64,000 nt of DNA from Saprospiraceae bacterium. GTDB taxonomy: Bacteria; Bacteroidota; Bacteroidia; Chitinophagales; Saprospiraceae. The notes under the pieces were generated by a model that worked only from the letters and a program-made list of their open reading frames with translations, had not been told where the DNA came from and ran no database searches. The translations under genes and the position numbers were made by a program. Below, piece after piece: positions 55,846 through 62,905 of this stretch (its first letter is position 1; every line of letters begins with the position of its first letter). The stretch spans positions 1-64,000 of the forward strand of contig JAIYAP010000025.1 in the NCBI GenBank assembly GCA_027488935.1. The letters run 5' to 3'.

Positions 55846-57078
55846 ATGAAAAATATGTTAAAAAAGGCGCTGCTCTTTTTGGTTTTCACTTCAGCCGCAA
55901 ACTTTGCGATTGCTCAAGTATCCGCTAGATGCATTGATGGCCAGGGCTACTCCACAGATCCAGTAACAGGCCAAAGTTTTCCTACCGGCGAGCGCTGTGC
56001 CAATGCCGTAACCTCCGCGGTTCCTTTTCTGCGCATCACCCCCGATGCCCGCGGCGGCGCGATGGGCGATGTAGGCATAGCCACCTCTGCGGATCCGAAC
56101 GGTATGCACTACAACCAGTCAAAACTGGCATTTGCAGATAAAAACGTAGCGATTTCGGCTACTTATACACCCTGGATGCGCAATTTGGGTTTGACCGACG
56201 TGTACCTGGCTTACCTGTCGGGTTATGTAAAACTGGATAAATTTCAGGCTATCGGTTTCGGATTGCGTTATTTCTCTCTGGGTAGTATCGACTTCACCGA
56301 CGAAAACGGTCAATCGCTCGGTAGTGGCAATCCCAATGAATGGGAACTTACCGGCTCCTACTCCCGTAAATTGTCCGATAAGTTTTCGGCAGCCATTGGC
56401 GCGAAATTTATCTACTCCAACCTTGCCACAGGCCGGGTTGTAGAAGGCAATGAAATCAAACCCGGTATTGCAGGTGCAGCTGATATTTCGATGACGTACA
56501 AAACGCCATTGAAAGTTATCAGCCAAAAAAGCGACCTGACCATTGGCTTGGCCATCACCAACCTGGGTTCTAAAATTACTTACACCAACTCGGTTAACCG
56601 CGACTTCCTGCCCACCAATATGGGCCTCGGCTTTGCATGGCGCGTCAACCTCGACCAATACAATACCTTTACCATCACGTCCGATTTGAACAAATTGCTG
56701 GTGCCAACGCCGCGTCCTGAAATTGATGAAGATGGTAATGGTCGCGCCGACTATAAAGAACTATCGCCTGTTCGCGGCGTATTCACCTCTTTCAGCGATG
56801 CCCCCGGCGGATTGTCTGAAGAATGGAAAGAGGTTACCAAAAGTATTGGTTTGGAATATTGGTACGACGATCAGTTTGCCATCCGCGCTGGTTACTTCTA
56901 CGAAAACTACTCAAAAGGCAACCGCAAATACCTGAGCGTAGGCTTGGGTGTTAAATACAGCATCTTTGGCCTCAACTTCTCTTACCTGGTGCCAACCACC
57001 AACAACCGAAACCCTTTGGATAATACCTTGCGTTTCTCCTTGTTGTTCGACTTTGATGCTTTGAATGCAGATGAATAA
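55846..57078 (+). CDS. porV: PorV (LptO), T9SS outer-membrane shuttle protein
   Basis: 410 residues from the ATG at 55846 (MKNMLKKALLFLVFTSAANFAIAQ signal peptide). Hallmarks: VPFLRITPDARGGAMGDVGIATSADPNGMHYNQSKLAFA, then repeated amphipathic strands of a FadL-like 14-strand barrel, and a C-terminal aromatic beta-strand (LDNTLRFSLLFDFDALNADE). PorV takes cargo from the SprA translocon to PorU. It contains an EF-like acidic stretch EIDEDGNGRADYKE (~residues 292-305), as in other PorV proteins. Ended by a clear terminator. Confidence 0.95.
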   Translation: MKNMLKKALLFLVFTSAANFAIAQVSARCIDGQGYSTDPVTGQSFPTGERCANAVTSAVPFLRITPDARGGAMGDVGIATSADPNGMHYNQSKLAFADKNVAISATYTPWMRNLGLTDVYLAYLSGYVKLDKFQAIGFGLRYFSLGSIDFTDENGQSLGSGNPNEWELTGSYSRKLSDKFSAAIGAKFIYSNLATGRVVEGNEIKPGIAGAADISMTYKTPLKVISQKSDLTIGLAITNLGSKITYTNSVNRDFLPTNMGLGFAWRVNLDQYNTFTITSDLNKLLVPTPRPEIDEDGNGRADYKELSPVRGVFTSFSDAPGGLSEEWKEVTKSIGLEYWYDDQFAIRAGYFYENYSKGNRKYLSVGLGVKYSIFGLNFSYLVPTTNNRNPLDNTLRFSLLFDFDALNADE

Positions 57079-57101
57079 AACATTCGATATATAAAAAATT
57101 G

Positions 57102-57133
57102 AAAAAGAGGTAGTTGACACTACCTCTTTTTTT
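57102..57133 (+). terminator. Rho-independent terminator after porV
   Basis: AAAGAGGTAGT (57104-57114), loop TGAC, ACTACCTCTTT (57119-57129): 11 perfect pairs, extended by A-T pairs, with a run of seven T. Confidence 0.92.
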
Positions 57134-57146
57134 ATTTAAACTCTCC

Positions 57147-57177
57147 TTGACATTAAGTGTTATTACACTTAAATTTG
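57147..57177 (+). promoter_or_regulatory. marR promoter overlapped by a palindromic operator
   Basis: TTG (57147-57149), 20 nt, TAAATTTG (57170-57177): a full match to the Bacteroidota promoter consensus. Between and over these boxes lies the palindrome TTAAGTGT-TATT-ACACTTAA (57153-57172), 8-bp arms, the size of a MarR-dimer site. The ATG follows only 4 nt after the -7 box, so the transcript would begin at or next to the start codon. Confidence 0.75.
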
Positions 57178-57181
57178 CGTC

Positions 57182-57634
57182 ATGAAATTGGAAACCGAAT
57201 TAAAAAACACCCGCCCGCTGGCACCACACCCGCGCGCACTCCTGAATATTTTATTTACCGCTAGTTGGCTGGATTGTTTACAAACCCGCCAAATGCGTTC
57301 CTTTGGCCTCACGCCTCCCCAATACAATATTCTGCGCATTTTGAATGGCAGCGCCCCCAAAGGCTTGTCGGTGCTGGATATTAAAAGCCGAATGATCGAC
57401 CGCAGCAGCAACGTGAGCCGATTGGTGGAAAAACTCAAACAAGCCGACCTGGCAGAACGCATCCCGCACCAGGACGACCGCCGTATGGTCATTGTAACAA
57501 TTTCGGAAAAAGGCAAAAAATTGCTCGCCGACATCGAAGCGTCCGGTATTTTTGAAGAAAAAATGCCCGGAAAAGCGCTCACCGAGGCCGAAGCCATGGA
57601 ACTTGCCCATCTATTGGATAAATTCAGGGAATAA
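57182..57634 (+). CDS. MarR family transcriptional regulator
   Basis: 150 residues. Winged helix-turn-helix with LTPPQYNILRILNGSAPKGLSVLDIKSRMIDRSSNVSRLVEKLKQADLAER (residues ~43-95) and the wing DDRRMVIVTISEKGKKLL, flanked by dimerisation helices. MarR proteins repress until a ligand or oxidant releases them. The 8-bp-arm palindrome over its own promoter makes autorepression likely. The membrane protein gene 78 bp downstream is the probable co-regulated target. One Cys (Cys32 in WLDCLQ) is a possible redox sensor, but that is speculation. Confidence 0.92.
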   Translation: MKLETELKNTRPLAPHPRALLNILFTASWLDCLQTRQMRSFGLTPPQYNILRILNGSAPKGLSVLDIKSRMIDRSSNVSRLVEKLKQADLAERIPHQDDRRMVIVTISEKGKKLLADIEASGIFEEKMPGKALTEAEAMELAHLLDKFRE

Positions 57635-57712
57635 GTCCCTTTTTTTGCCTAAAAAGATGTTTTAACACTAAAAATTAATACCCTCAACGTTCAACCTTTT
57701 AAAAATTGCCTT

Positions 57713-58117
57713 ATGTCTACACCCGTTTCTACTTCCACTGTTTTAATTGCTGCCGCCAAAGCCATTGGCCTGGCCGTTGTCATTAATTCCATCCTGTTTT
57801 TTGCCCTTTTTACCTTTAAAATCATTGATCCAAGGTTCGGTATCGGTCCAAACCACGATCAAACCATCACCATTTTACCCGTGATATTCAGTACCATTTT
57901 ACCTAGCATAATTGGTCTGGTGATTTTCCTGTTGCTCCTGCGCTATTCCTCTGAGCCTGTAAAAATATTTACCTGGGTGGTCCTTGCAGTATTTGTGATC
58001 ACCCTGGGCAACCCGTTTTTTGCCGGTATCCCAACCGTGATGGCACTTGGCCTTGACTTATTGCACATTGCACCTGCTTATCTGTTGTGGTCGTTCCTGA
58101 CCAAAACAATCAAGTAA
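57713..58117 (+). CDS. DUF6069-like four-helix membrane protein
   Basis: 134 residues with four hydrophobic segments (about 12-33, 50-75, 83-104, 105-128). It resembles DUF6069, small membrane proteins of unknown function, including the loop NHDQTITILPVIFSTILPS. It lies behind marR with no obvious promoter of its own and ahead of a strong terminator, so marR and this gene form a closed two-gene unit. Confidence 0.72.
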   Translation: MSTPVSTSTVLIAAAKAIGLAVVINSILFFALFTFKIIDPRFGIGPNHDQTITILPVIFSTILPSIIGLVIFLLLLRYSSEPVKIFTWVVLAVFVITLGNPFFAGIPTVMALGLDLLHIAPAYLLWSFLTKTIK

Positions 58118-58140
58118 TTTTGTTGTTATACTTATGCTTG

Positions 58141-58187
58141 CTGCGTAATAGTGGAACTTCGGTGCCGCTATTACGCAGTTCGTTTTT
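58141..58187 (+). terminator. Terminator ending the marR unit
   Basis: CTGCGTAATAG (58141-58151) pairs with CTATTACGCAG (58168-58178); the stem extends inward through TGG/CCG around a short loop. TTCGTTTTT follows. Confidence 0.85.
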
Positions 58188-58280
58188 ATACAGGCAGGTA
58201 AAGTGTGGATAACTTATTTTGGCCATACCCTATAGATGGTACATATTTGCCCCATGTAATCCGCATACCGCCGATGGACG

Positions 58281-58397
58281 TTACTTGGCATTCGTTTTGC
58301 CTATGGCAACCCCAAACCGCTCATCCAAATAATTGCGTATGACATTTGCAAGCGCCGCAGCCAGCGGAACGCATTCTTCAGGAATAACTGCTTCCAT
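58281..58397 (-). CDS. Possible 38-residue protein opposite the esterase start
   Basis: ATG on the minus strand at 58397 shares a CATG with the plus-strand esterase ATG at 58396, so the two frames diverge from overlapping start codons. The peptide reads plausibly as an amphipathic helix (EECVPLAAALANVIRNYLDERFG) and ends at a TAA. It could instead be the antisense of an N-terminal extension of the esterase, or a gene remnant. No family recognised. Confidence 0.2.
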   Translation of the reverse strand: MEAVIPEECVPLAAALANVIRNYLDERFGVAIGKTNAK

Positions 58398-59463
58398 GCT
58401 TACCCTCGAACTCTTTACCCCCCAGGACGACGACCGTACCGTGTACATTGCCGGCAACTTCAACGACTGGACGGCCCGCGATGCACGTTATGAGATGAAA
58501 CGGGTGCGGGAAGGCCATTATCGATTTACGTTTCCGCAATCTTTTCCACGGAATATGGTGCTGGAATATAAATACACCAAAGGCGGCTGGGAAGGAGAAG
58601 AACTCGGATATGATGGTTTTCCGCCCTCCAACCGGCACATAGAACACCCGCGCGGCAATGTGAGTGACCTCGTCCCCCAGTGGAAACAACACAGCGGCAC
58701 GTACAACCCGATGTATTTTCCTGAAATACAGATTGTAGCAAAACGCTTCAACGTGCCGCAATTGCGCCGCCGTCGCCGAATTTCCATCTTGCTGCCCTGG
58801 AACTACAAAACCAGCGGCAAACGCTATCCGGTGTTGTATTTGCAGGATGGACAAAATTTGTTTGAAGACGATGCTCCTTTCGGCACCTGGGGGGTGGATA
58901 AACAATTGGCGGCCTTAGCGCAACAAGGCAAAGGAGAAGTCATCGTGGTGGCCATCGATCACGGTGGTAAAGAACGTATTCGCGAGTTTATGCCCTACGA
59001 TACCCACAAATGGGGCGATGGATTGGGCCGCGATTATGCCCAATTCCTGGCCGAAACCCTCAAGCCTTACATTGATAAAAACTTCCGTACCCTCGCCGGG
59101 CGCGAACATACCGGCATTGGTGGCAGCAGCATGGGCGGACTGATCAGCATCTTTGCGGGCATGTTATTTCCGCAGGTGTTTTCAAAATACATGATTTTTT
59201 CGCCTTCTTTGTGGGTTTCTCCCCGGATTTATACCGATTCGGAGCATTTTTCCAAATTGCCGGAAACCAAAGTGTACCTGTACGTAGGCGAGCGCGAGGG
59301 CTCCAATACGGTTAACAACGTCAAAAAATTCAAAGACGCGGTAGAAAAACGCGGTATGCCCGCGGGCGCTTTGCAGGTTCGGCTGGAAGTAGATCCCATG
59401 GGCCTCCACAACGAAGGGCGCTGGGGCAAAGAGTTTCCGAAAGCGATGAACTGGTTGTATTAA
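58396..59463 (+). CDS. Esterase with N-terminal glycogen-binding-like E-set domain
   Basis: 355 residues from the ATG at 58396 (MLTLELFTPQDDDRTVYIAG); an in-frame ATG at 58333 adds 21 low-complexity residues. Residues ~1-95 are an E-set/CBM48-like domain (VYIAGNFNDWTARDARYEM...EYKYTKGGWEGEELGYDG). The rest is a Fes/esterase D type alpha/beta hydrolase: RRRRISILLPWNYKTSGKRY, VLYLQDGQNLFEDD, the nucleophile elbow GSSMG (Ser245), and a C-terminal His in GLHNEGRW. Such enzymes hydrolyse carbohydrate-linked esters or siderophores. No signal peptide, so it is probably cytoplasmic. Confidence 0.87.
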   Translation: MLTLELFTPQDDDRTVYIAGNFNDWTARDARYEMKRVREGHYRFTFPQSFPRNMVLEYKYTKGGWEGEELGYDGFPPSNRHIEHPRGNVSDLVPQWKQHSGTYNPMYFPEIQIVAKRFNVPQLRRRRRISILLPWNYKTSGKRYPVLYLQDGQNLFEDDAPFGTWGVDKQLAALAQQGKGEVIVVAIDHGGKERIREFMPYDTHKWGDGLGRDYAQFLAETLKPYIDKNFRTLAGREHTGIGGSSMGGLISIFAGMLFPQVFSKYMIFSPSLWVSPRIYTDSEHFSKLPETKVYLYVGEREGSNTVNNVKKFKDAVEKRGMPAGALQVRLEVDPMGLHNEGRWGKEFPKAMNWLY

Positions 59464-59498
59464 AACTCCTTACCTTGCCGGAAATTAAACATTACATC

Positions 59499-59723
59499 AT
59501 GTCTACCACAAAAATTACGGTAAATTCCAACGGATCCCTCAAAGTAGAAGGCGATTTTGTCATTGTAGATCCACAAGGCAACGAATACGGATTGCAAGGC
59601 CGCACCACCCTGGGCCTGTGCCGCTGCGGGTTGTCGAAAAACAAACCTTTTTGCGACGGTGCGCACAATGGCCATTTGGACCATCAGGCGGTTGCATTTG
59701 ATTTGCCTCCTAAAAAGGTGTAA
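59499..59723 (+). CDS. CDGSH iron-sulfur domain protein
   Basis: 74 residues from the ATG at 59499. The CDGSH motif is complete: Cys41, Cys43, Cys52 and His56 in CRCGLSKNKPFCDGAHNGH bind a 2Fe-2S cluster through three Cys and one His. Preceded by a short beta-strand region (VNSNGSLKVEGDF). Family members act in iron or redox handling. It lies 35 bp behind the esterase and 11 bp before the DUF1415 gene, probably one transcript. Confidence 0.93.
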   Translation: MSTTKITVNSNGSLKVEGDFVIVDPQGNEYGLQGRTTLGLCRCGLSKNKPFCDGAHNGHLDHQAVAFDLPPKKV

Positions 59724-59734
59724 TTCCAACACCT

Positions 59735-60289
59735 ATGACTTCCTCCACCGTCATTGCCCAAACCAGTCAATGGATCAACTCCGTGGTCATTGGCTGCAAT
59801 TTTTGTCCGTTTGCGGCAAAAGCCATGCTGCGCAAAAGCATCCGTTATGTTGTTTTATCGGATGCTACCCTAAAAAGCGCCCTTTCGGCGGTGGAGGAAG
59901 AATTGCGCTATTTGGATGAATCTCCGGACATTGAAACCACCCTGCTCATCTTTCCCGGGCAATTTCCTGATTTTATAGATTACCTGGATTTGGTTGAAAT
60001 GGCCGAAGATTTATCCATAGAATTGGATTATGAGGGTATCTATCAGCTTGCCAGTTTCCACCCAGCCTATTGTTTTGCCGGCGCCACCGACGATGATCCG
60101 GCCAATTACACCAACCGCTCCCCGTATCCGATGCTGCATTTGTTGCGCGAGGATAGTATTACCAAGGCGGTGCGGCATTTTATGGATCCAGAAGGCATTC
60201 CGGAGCGGAATATTGCCTTTGCGCAGGAAAAGGGTTTGGCTTATATGGAATTGTTGCGGCTGGCTTGTTTGGAGGTGGTTGGGGCATAG
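59735..60289 (+). CDS. DUF1415 family protein
   Basis: 184 residues. Family features: W-I-N-S-V-V-I-GCNFCPFA near the N-terminus, ETTLLIFPGQFPDFIDYLDL, and the FHPAYCFAGATDDDPANYTNRSPYPMLHLLRE block. The CxxCPFA cysteines and conserved His/Asp suggest metal or redox chemistry, but no function is known. Downstream of the CDGSH gene with an 11-bp gap, which may hint at a shared iron-sulfur context. Confidence 0.9.
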   Translation: MTSSTVIAQTSQWINSVVIGCNFCPFAAKAMLRKSIRYVVLSDATLKSALSAVEEELRYLDESPDIETTLLIFPGQFPDFIDYLDLVEMAEDLSIELDYEGIYQLASFHPAYCFAGATDDDPANYTNRSPYPMLHLLREDSITKAVRHFMDPEGIPERNIAFAQEKGLAYMELLRLACLEVVGA

Positions 60290-60307
60290 GAGGAAGACAC
60301 CCATTAC

Positions 60308-60679
60308 TTACGTCCGAGTTTTCGAACTGGAGGATTTCCGGACGACCAATACACTTTGATTGCTAAATTCCATCCAGGCAAAATCATATACCAAATGGTA
60401 GGTTTTACCTTCTTTGTTCAGGTAAATCCCGGTATGATATTCGAAGCGAAACTTTGCGCGCTCCAGCACTATTTTTTCAAACATCTCCTTTTTTGATTCG
60501 CCCATCAGCGTACTGAGGATCTCCCGGTTTCGATGCAAATAGCCATCAATTTCCTTGACTTCATCTTTAGTTCCTCGTCTTTTTTGAAAATTGTATTGAT
60601 TCTTGCAAAGGATGCTGCAAAAACGTTTGTCAGCACGTCCTTTGAATTCAAGACCGCATTGGATGCATGTTTTTTTCAT
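60308..60679 (-). CDS. Small zinc-ribbon protein of a Bacteroidota-type family
   Basis: 123 residues from the ATG at 60679. The N-terminal KKTCIQCGLEFKGRADKRFC followed by SILCKNQYN gives a four-cysteine zinc ribbon (C-x2-C, then C-x3-C), common in short Bacteroidota proteins of unknown function. The C-terminal half contains an amphipathic helix (IDGYLHRNREILSTL) and a YHLVYDFAWMEF strand. It is divergent from the recombinase gene; the shared region holds four TAATCGTTT-like boxes. Confidence 0.75.
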   Translation of the reverse strand: MKKTCIQCGLEFKGRADKRFCSILCKNQYNFQKRRGTKDEVKEIDGYLHRNREILSTLMGESKKEMFEKIVLERAKFRFEYHTGIYLNKEGKTYHLVYDFAWMEFSNQSVLVVRKSSSSKTRT

Positions 60680-60693
60680 AGAAAACACATTCG

Positions 60694-60753
60694 TTATCGT
60701 TTAAAAACGGCTTAATCGTTTAGTATCGGATCATAAGCGATTACAAACGATTA
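60694..60753. promoter_or_regulatory. Four TAATCGTTT-like boxes in the divergent region before the recombinase
   Basis: TTATCGTTT (60694-60702) and TAATCGTTT (60713-60721) on the plus strand; AAGCGATTA (60735-60743) and AAACGATTA (60745-60753) as inverted copies. The inner pair forms a 9-bp inverted repeat. The layout suggests protein-binding sites controlling one or both divergent genes, or accessory sites for the recombinase. No other structure was seen in the 146-bp gap. Confidence 0.5.
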
Positions 60754-60825
60754 TTTTATTAATGAATTGATTTTTAACATTTTAGGTCGATAAAAATCAC
60801 ATTACTTTGTACAAAAATACAAATT

Positions 60826-62589
60826 ATGGAATTATTAGTCGAACAAATACACATAAATGACGCCATTTGTGTAGCAGTTAAGAACACTCGTTTTGATCCA
60901 TCTTTCCCTGGAAAAATGAAACAGGTTAAAGGCAGTTATTTTTCACCAGCGGTCAAAGCCTGGCTAATGCCTTACACAAAAGAATCTTGGAGCCTTTTTA
61001 AAAATGTATTTGAAGGTGTCCCTGTGAAGAAATCTATTGAATACCGACCTATTATTACAACGGAGAAAACACCACGGGTTATACTGAAAAACCTTGTTGA
61101 TACAAAAGCATCAGTTCCTACCGTTCAACTGCCGGAATATTTTAACAGAATAGAAGCACCATCTTCGATACCTGTAAATTTTGGAGGCAACGTGGACCAT
61201 CTCACCATTCAATACTGTACTGAAAAGCCTGATCGGGTTTTTCTAACTGTTCCTCAACATCGAAAAGATTGGAAATCGTTTATAAATCAAATACCAGGTA
61301 AATGGTGGCACGCAAAAGAAAAACTATGGAGTGTCCCTCGGACAAAGGAGCATTTTAAGGCGTTTCAAACGTTTTTTGGAGATAATATGGTGATTGACAG
61401 AGCAGTGCCGGTTGTTTTACTACCCCAGGAATCAACCGAAGTTTTTCATAAACGTACCGATATCATAACGGTACATATACATCCTAAAAAGCCGGAACAT
61501 TGGTGTATTGACTTACCAGTTGCCTTAATGACGACGCATTTGAGTACCTTAAAAAATATACACGGAAGGCGTTGGAATTCGGAATGGTATATTTGGGAAG
61601 TGCCCGGAACAAAACTGACGAAACGATTTATAGAACATCACTTTTCAGGTTTAATCGCTTGGACATTTCAGCCTGAAGAAACCATTCCCGAACGCTTGCA
61701 GGAGTCTGCTCCAACGTATCAAAAGCAACAGACCGCACTTATATTGGCCAAATATGAAGCCGCTGTAACGGCAATGGAACAAATGTTAATGTTAAAAAGG
61801 TATAGCTGGCGTACTATCAAGTCGTATAAAAATTCACTCCGGCAGTTTATCTTGTACTACAATGACACAAAACCAAGCCAGATTACACGCAAGCAGATTA
61901 ATGACTACATTGCACAACTCATTCGTAATAAACATATTACAGAGTCCTATCAAAATCAGATTGCCTGTTCTATTAAGATATTTTATTGTGAAGTGCTAAA
62001 CCAGGAAGAAAAAGTTGCAGGATTGGTACAAGCAAAAAGGCCACAAAAGATTCCTCAGGTTTTAACCGAGGCCGAAGTATCGCGTTTGCTTCGGTCTGTT
62101 GATAACTTGAAGCACCGTTTTATTCTGACGATGATTTACTCTGCCGGATTGCGATTAGGCGAACTAACCAAGCTACGTTTGACAGATATCCAAATAGAAG
62201 AACACCGGATCTTTGTACGCGACGCTAAAGGTAAAAAGGACCGCTGTACCATACTTGCTGGCAAAACCGAAGCCATGTTGCGCACTTATATGGCGTGCTA
62301 TCAACCAATTCACTGGCTGATTGAAGGTGCGTATGGCGGTGCATACAGTGATCGGAGCGTGCAGGCAATATTCACAGCCGCCAAGGAACGTGCGCGCATC
62401 AACCCATTGGCAACTGTACATACGCTACGGCATTCTTTTGCTACTCATTTGTTGGAAAAAGGCGTGGACTTACGCTATATTCAAGACCTTTTAGGCCACG
62501 AAAGCAGCAAAACGACTGAAATATATACCCACATTACTAAAAAAAGTTGGGATAAGATAAAAAGTCCATTGGATGATTTGGATATTTAA
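60826..62589 (+). CDS. Tyrosine recombinase with three N-terminal Trp-rich repeats
   Basis: 587 residues. The C-terminal half is a tyrosine recombinase: SAM-like core-binding domain (~300-400, YSWRTIKSYKNSLRQFILYY) and catalytic domain (~410-587) with Arg443, His532, Arg535, His558 and Tyr567 (GLRLGEL; HTLRHSFATHLL; LLGHESSKTTEIYTHI). The tail KIKSPLDDLDI resembles that of integron-type integrases and their Bacteroidota relatives. The first ~290 residues are unusual: three repeats (~8-65, 125-190, 213-275) with W-x(4-6)-W and VP-x-TK elements, such as GKWWHAKEKLWSVPRTK and GRRWNSEWYIWEVPGTK. They look like a small nucleic-acid-binding fold, perhaps akin to HARP-type domains. Standard recombinases of this class are ~300-420 residues. 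Two palindromic sites follow directly. Confidence 0.93.
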   Translation: MELLVEQIHINDAICVAVKNTRFDPSFPGKMKQVKGSYFSPAVKAWLMPYTKESWSLFKNVFEGVPVKKSIEYRPIITTEKTPRVILKNLVDTKASVPTVQLPEYFNRIEAPSSIPVNFGGNVDHLTIQYCTEKPDRVFLTVPQHRKDWKSFINQIPGKWWHAKEKLWSVPRTKEHFKAFQTFFGDNMVIDRAVPVVLLPQESTEVFHKRTDIITVHIHPKKPEHWCIDLPVALMTTHLSTLKNIHGRRWNSEWYIWEVPGTKLTKRFIEHHFSGLIAWTFQPEETIPERLQESAPTYQKQQTALILAKYEAAVTAMEQMLMLKRYSWRTIKSYKNSLRQFILYYNDTKPSQITRKQINDYIAQLIRNKHITESYQNQIACSIKIFYCEVLNQEEKVAGLVQAKRPQKIPQVLTEAEVSRLLRSVDNLKHRFILTMIYSAGLRLGELTKLRLTDIQIEEHRIFVRDAKGKKDRCTILAGKTEAMLRTYMACYQPIHWLIEGAYGGAYSDRSVQAIFTAAKERARINPLATVHTLRHSFATHLLEKGVDLRYIQDLLGHESSKTTEIYTHITKKSWDKIKSPLDDLDI

Positions 62590-62606
62590 TGTTTAGCGTA
62601 TATTTG
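62577..62606 (+). promoter_or_regulatory. Promoter at the end of the recombinase gene, facing the palindromic sites
   Basis: TTTG (62577-62580), 18 nt, TATATTTG (62599-62606). It matches the Bacteroidota consensus, and starts about 15 nt before the recombinase stop. It would drive the downstream GTPase gene through a ~290-nt leader carrying both palindromes. Confidence 0.55.
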
Positions 62607-62661
62607 TACGGAAAAAATTTGCCACATGAACCCACATTCCAATATTATATTAATATTTAAC

Positions 62662-62702
62662 AATTGCGTCAAGATAACCAGCGAGGTTATCTTGACGCAA
62701 TT
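62662..62702. repeat. Palindromic site 1 (candidate recombination core site)
   Basis: Arms AATTGCGTCAAGATAACC (62662-62679) and GGTTATCTTGACGCAATT (62685-62702), perfectly complementary. In the register shared with site 2: TTGCGTCAAGATAAC, 7-nt centre CAGCGAG, GTTATCTTGACGCAA. TTATTT follows, so it could also act as a terminator. Confidence 0.85.
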
Positions 62703-62755
62703 TATTTATCGAGTGTCATCCAATGCACCGCGCTTTCCAACTTTTTTTATGCTAT

Positions 62756-62800
62756 CCAGTTGCGTGAAGCTAACTACTGTGGTTAGCTTCACGCAACTGG
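62756..62800. repeat. Palindromic site 2 (candidate recombination core site)
   Basis: Arms CCAGTTGCGTGAAGCTAAC (62756-62774) and GTTAGCTTCACGCAACTGG (62782-62800), 19 perfect pairs, 7-nt centre TACTGTG. The inner 15 bases of each arm differ from site 1 at only two positions, and both changes are compensated on the other arm. No T-run follows. Confidence 0.85.
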
Positions 62801-62815
62801 GTGGTTTGGAACAAA

Positions 62816-62831
62816 TGAAGCTTGACGCAAT
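62816..62831 (+). repeat. Lone half-site related to the palindromic sites
   Basis: TGAAGCTTGACGCAA (62816-62830) matches the right-arm consensus GTTAKCTTSACGCAA at 12 of 15 positions; CTTGACGCAAT is identical to part of site 1. No left arm lies at the expected distance. Confidence 0.6.
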
Positions 62832-62905
62832 GGGTTCTATTAGGGTAAATTGACGAACATGCTGAGTTCGACGAAATAATAACAACAAAAATAAAATAAA
62901 CCATC

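Noticed and set aside
62662-62702. Site 1 as merely the terminator of the recombinase gene
   Set aside because: The T-run after it is weak and site 2, with the same arms, has none; shared sequence and 7-nt centres point to a specific site. A terminator role in addition is possible.
62662-62800. Canonical integron attC sites
   Set aside because: No GTTRRRY/RYYYAAC core pair and no extrahelical bases; arms are perfectly paired. Only the general layout is integron-like.
62626-62853. 75-codon frame across the palindromic sites
   Set aside because: It is created by the palindromes themselves (repeated CVK...FTQ pattern) and no protein family is evident.
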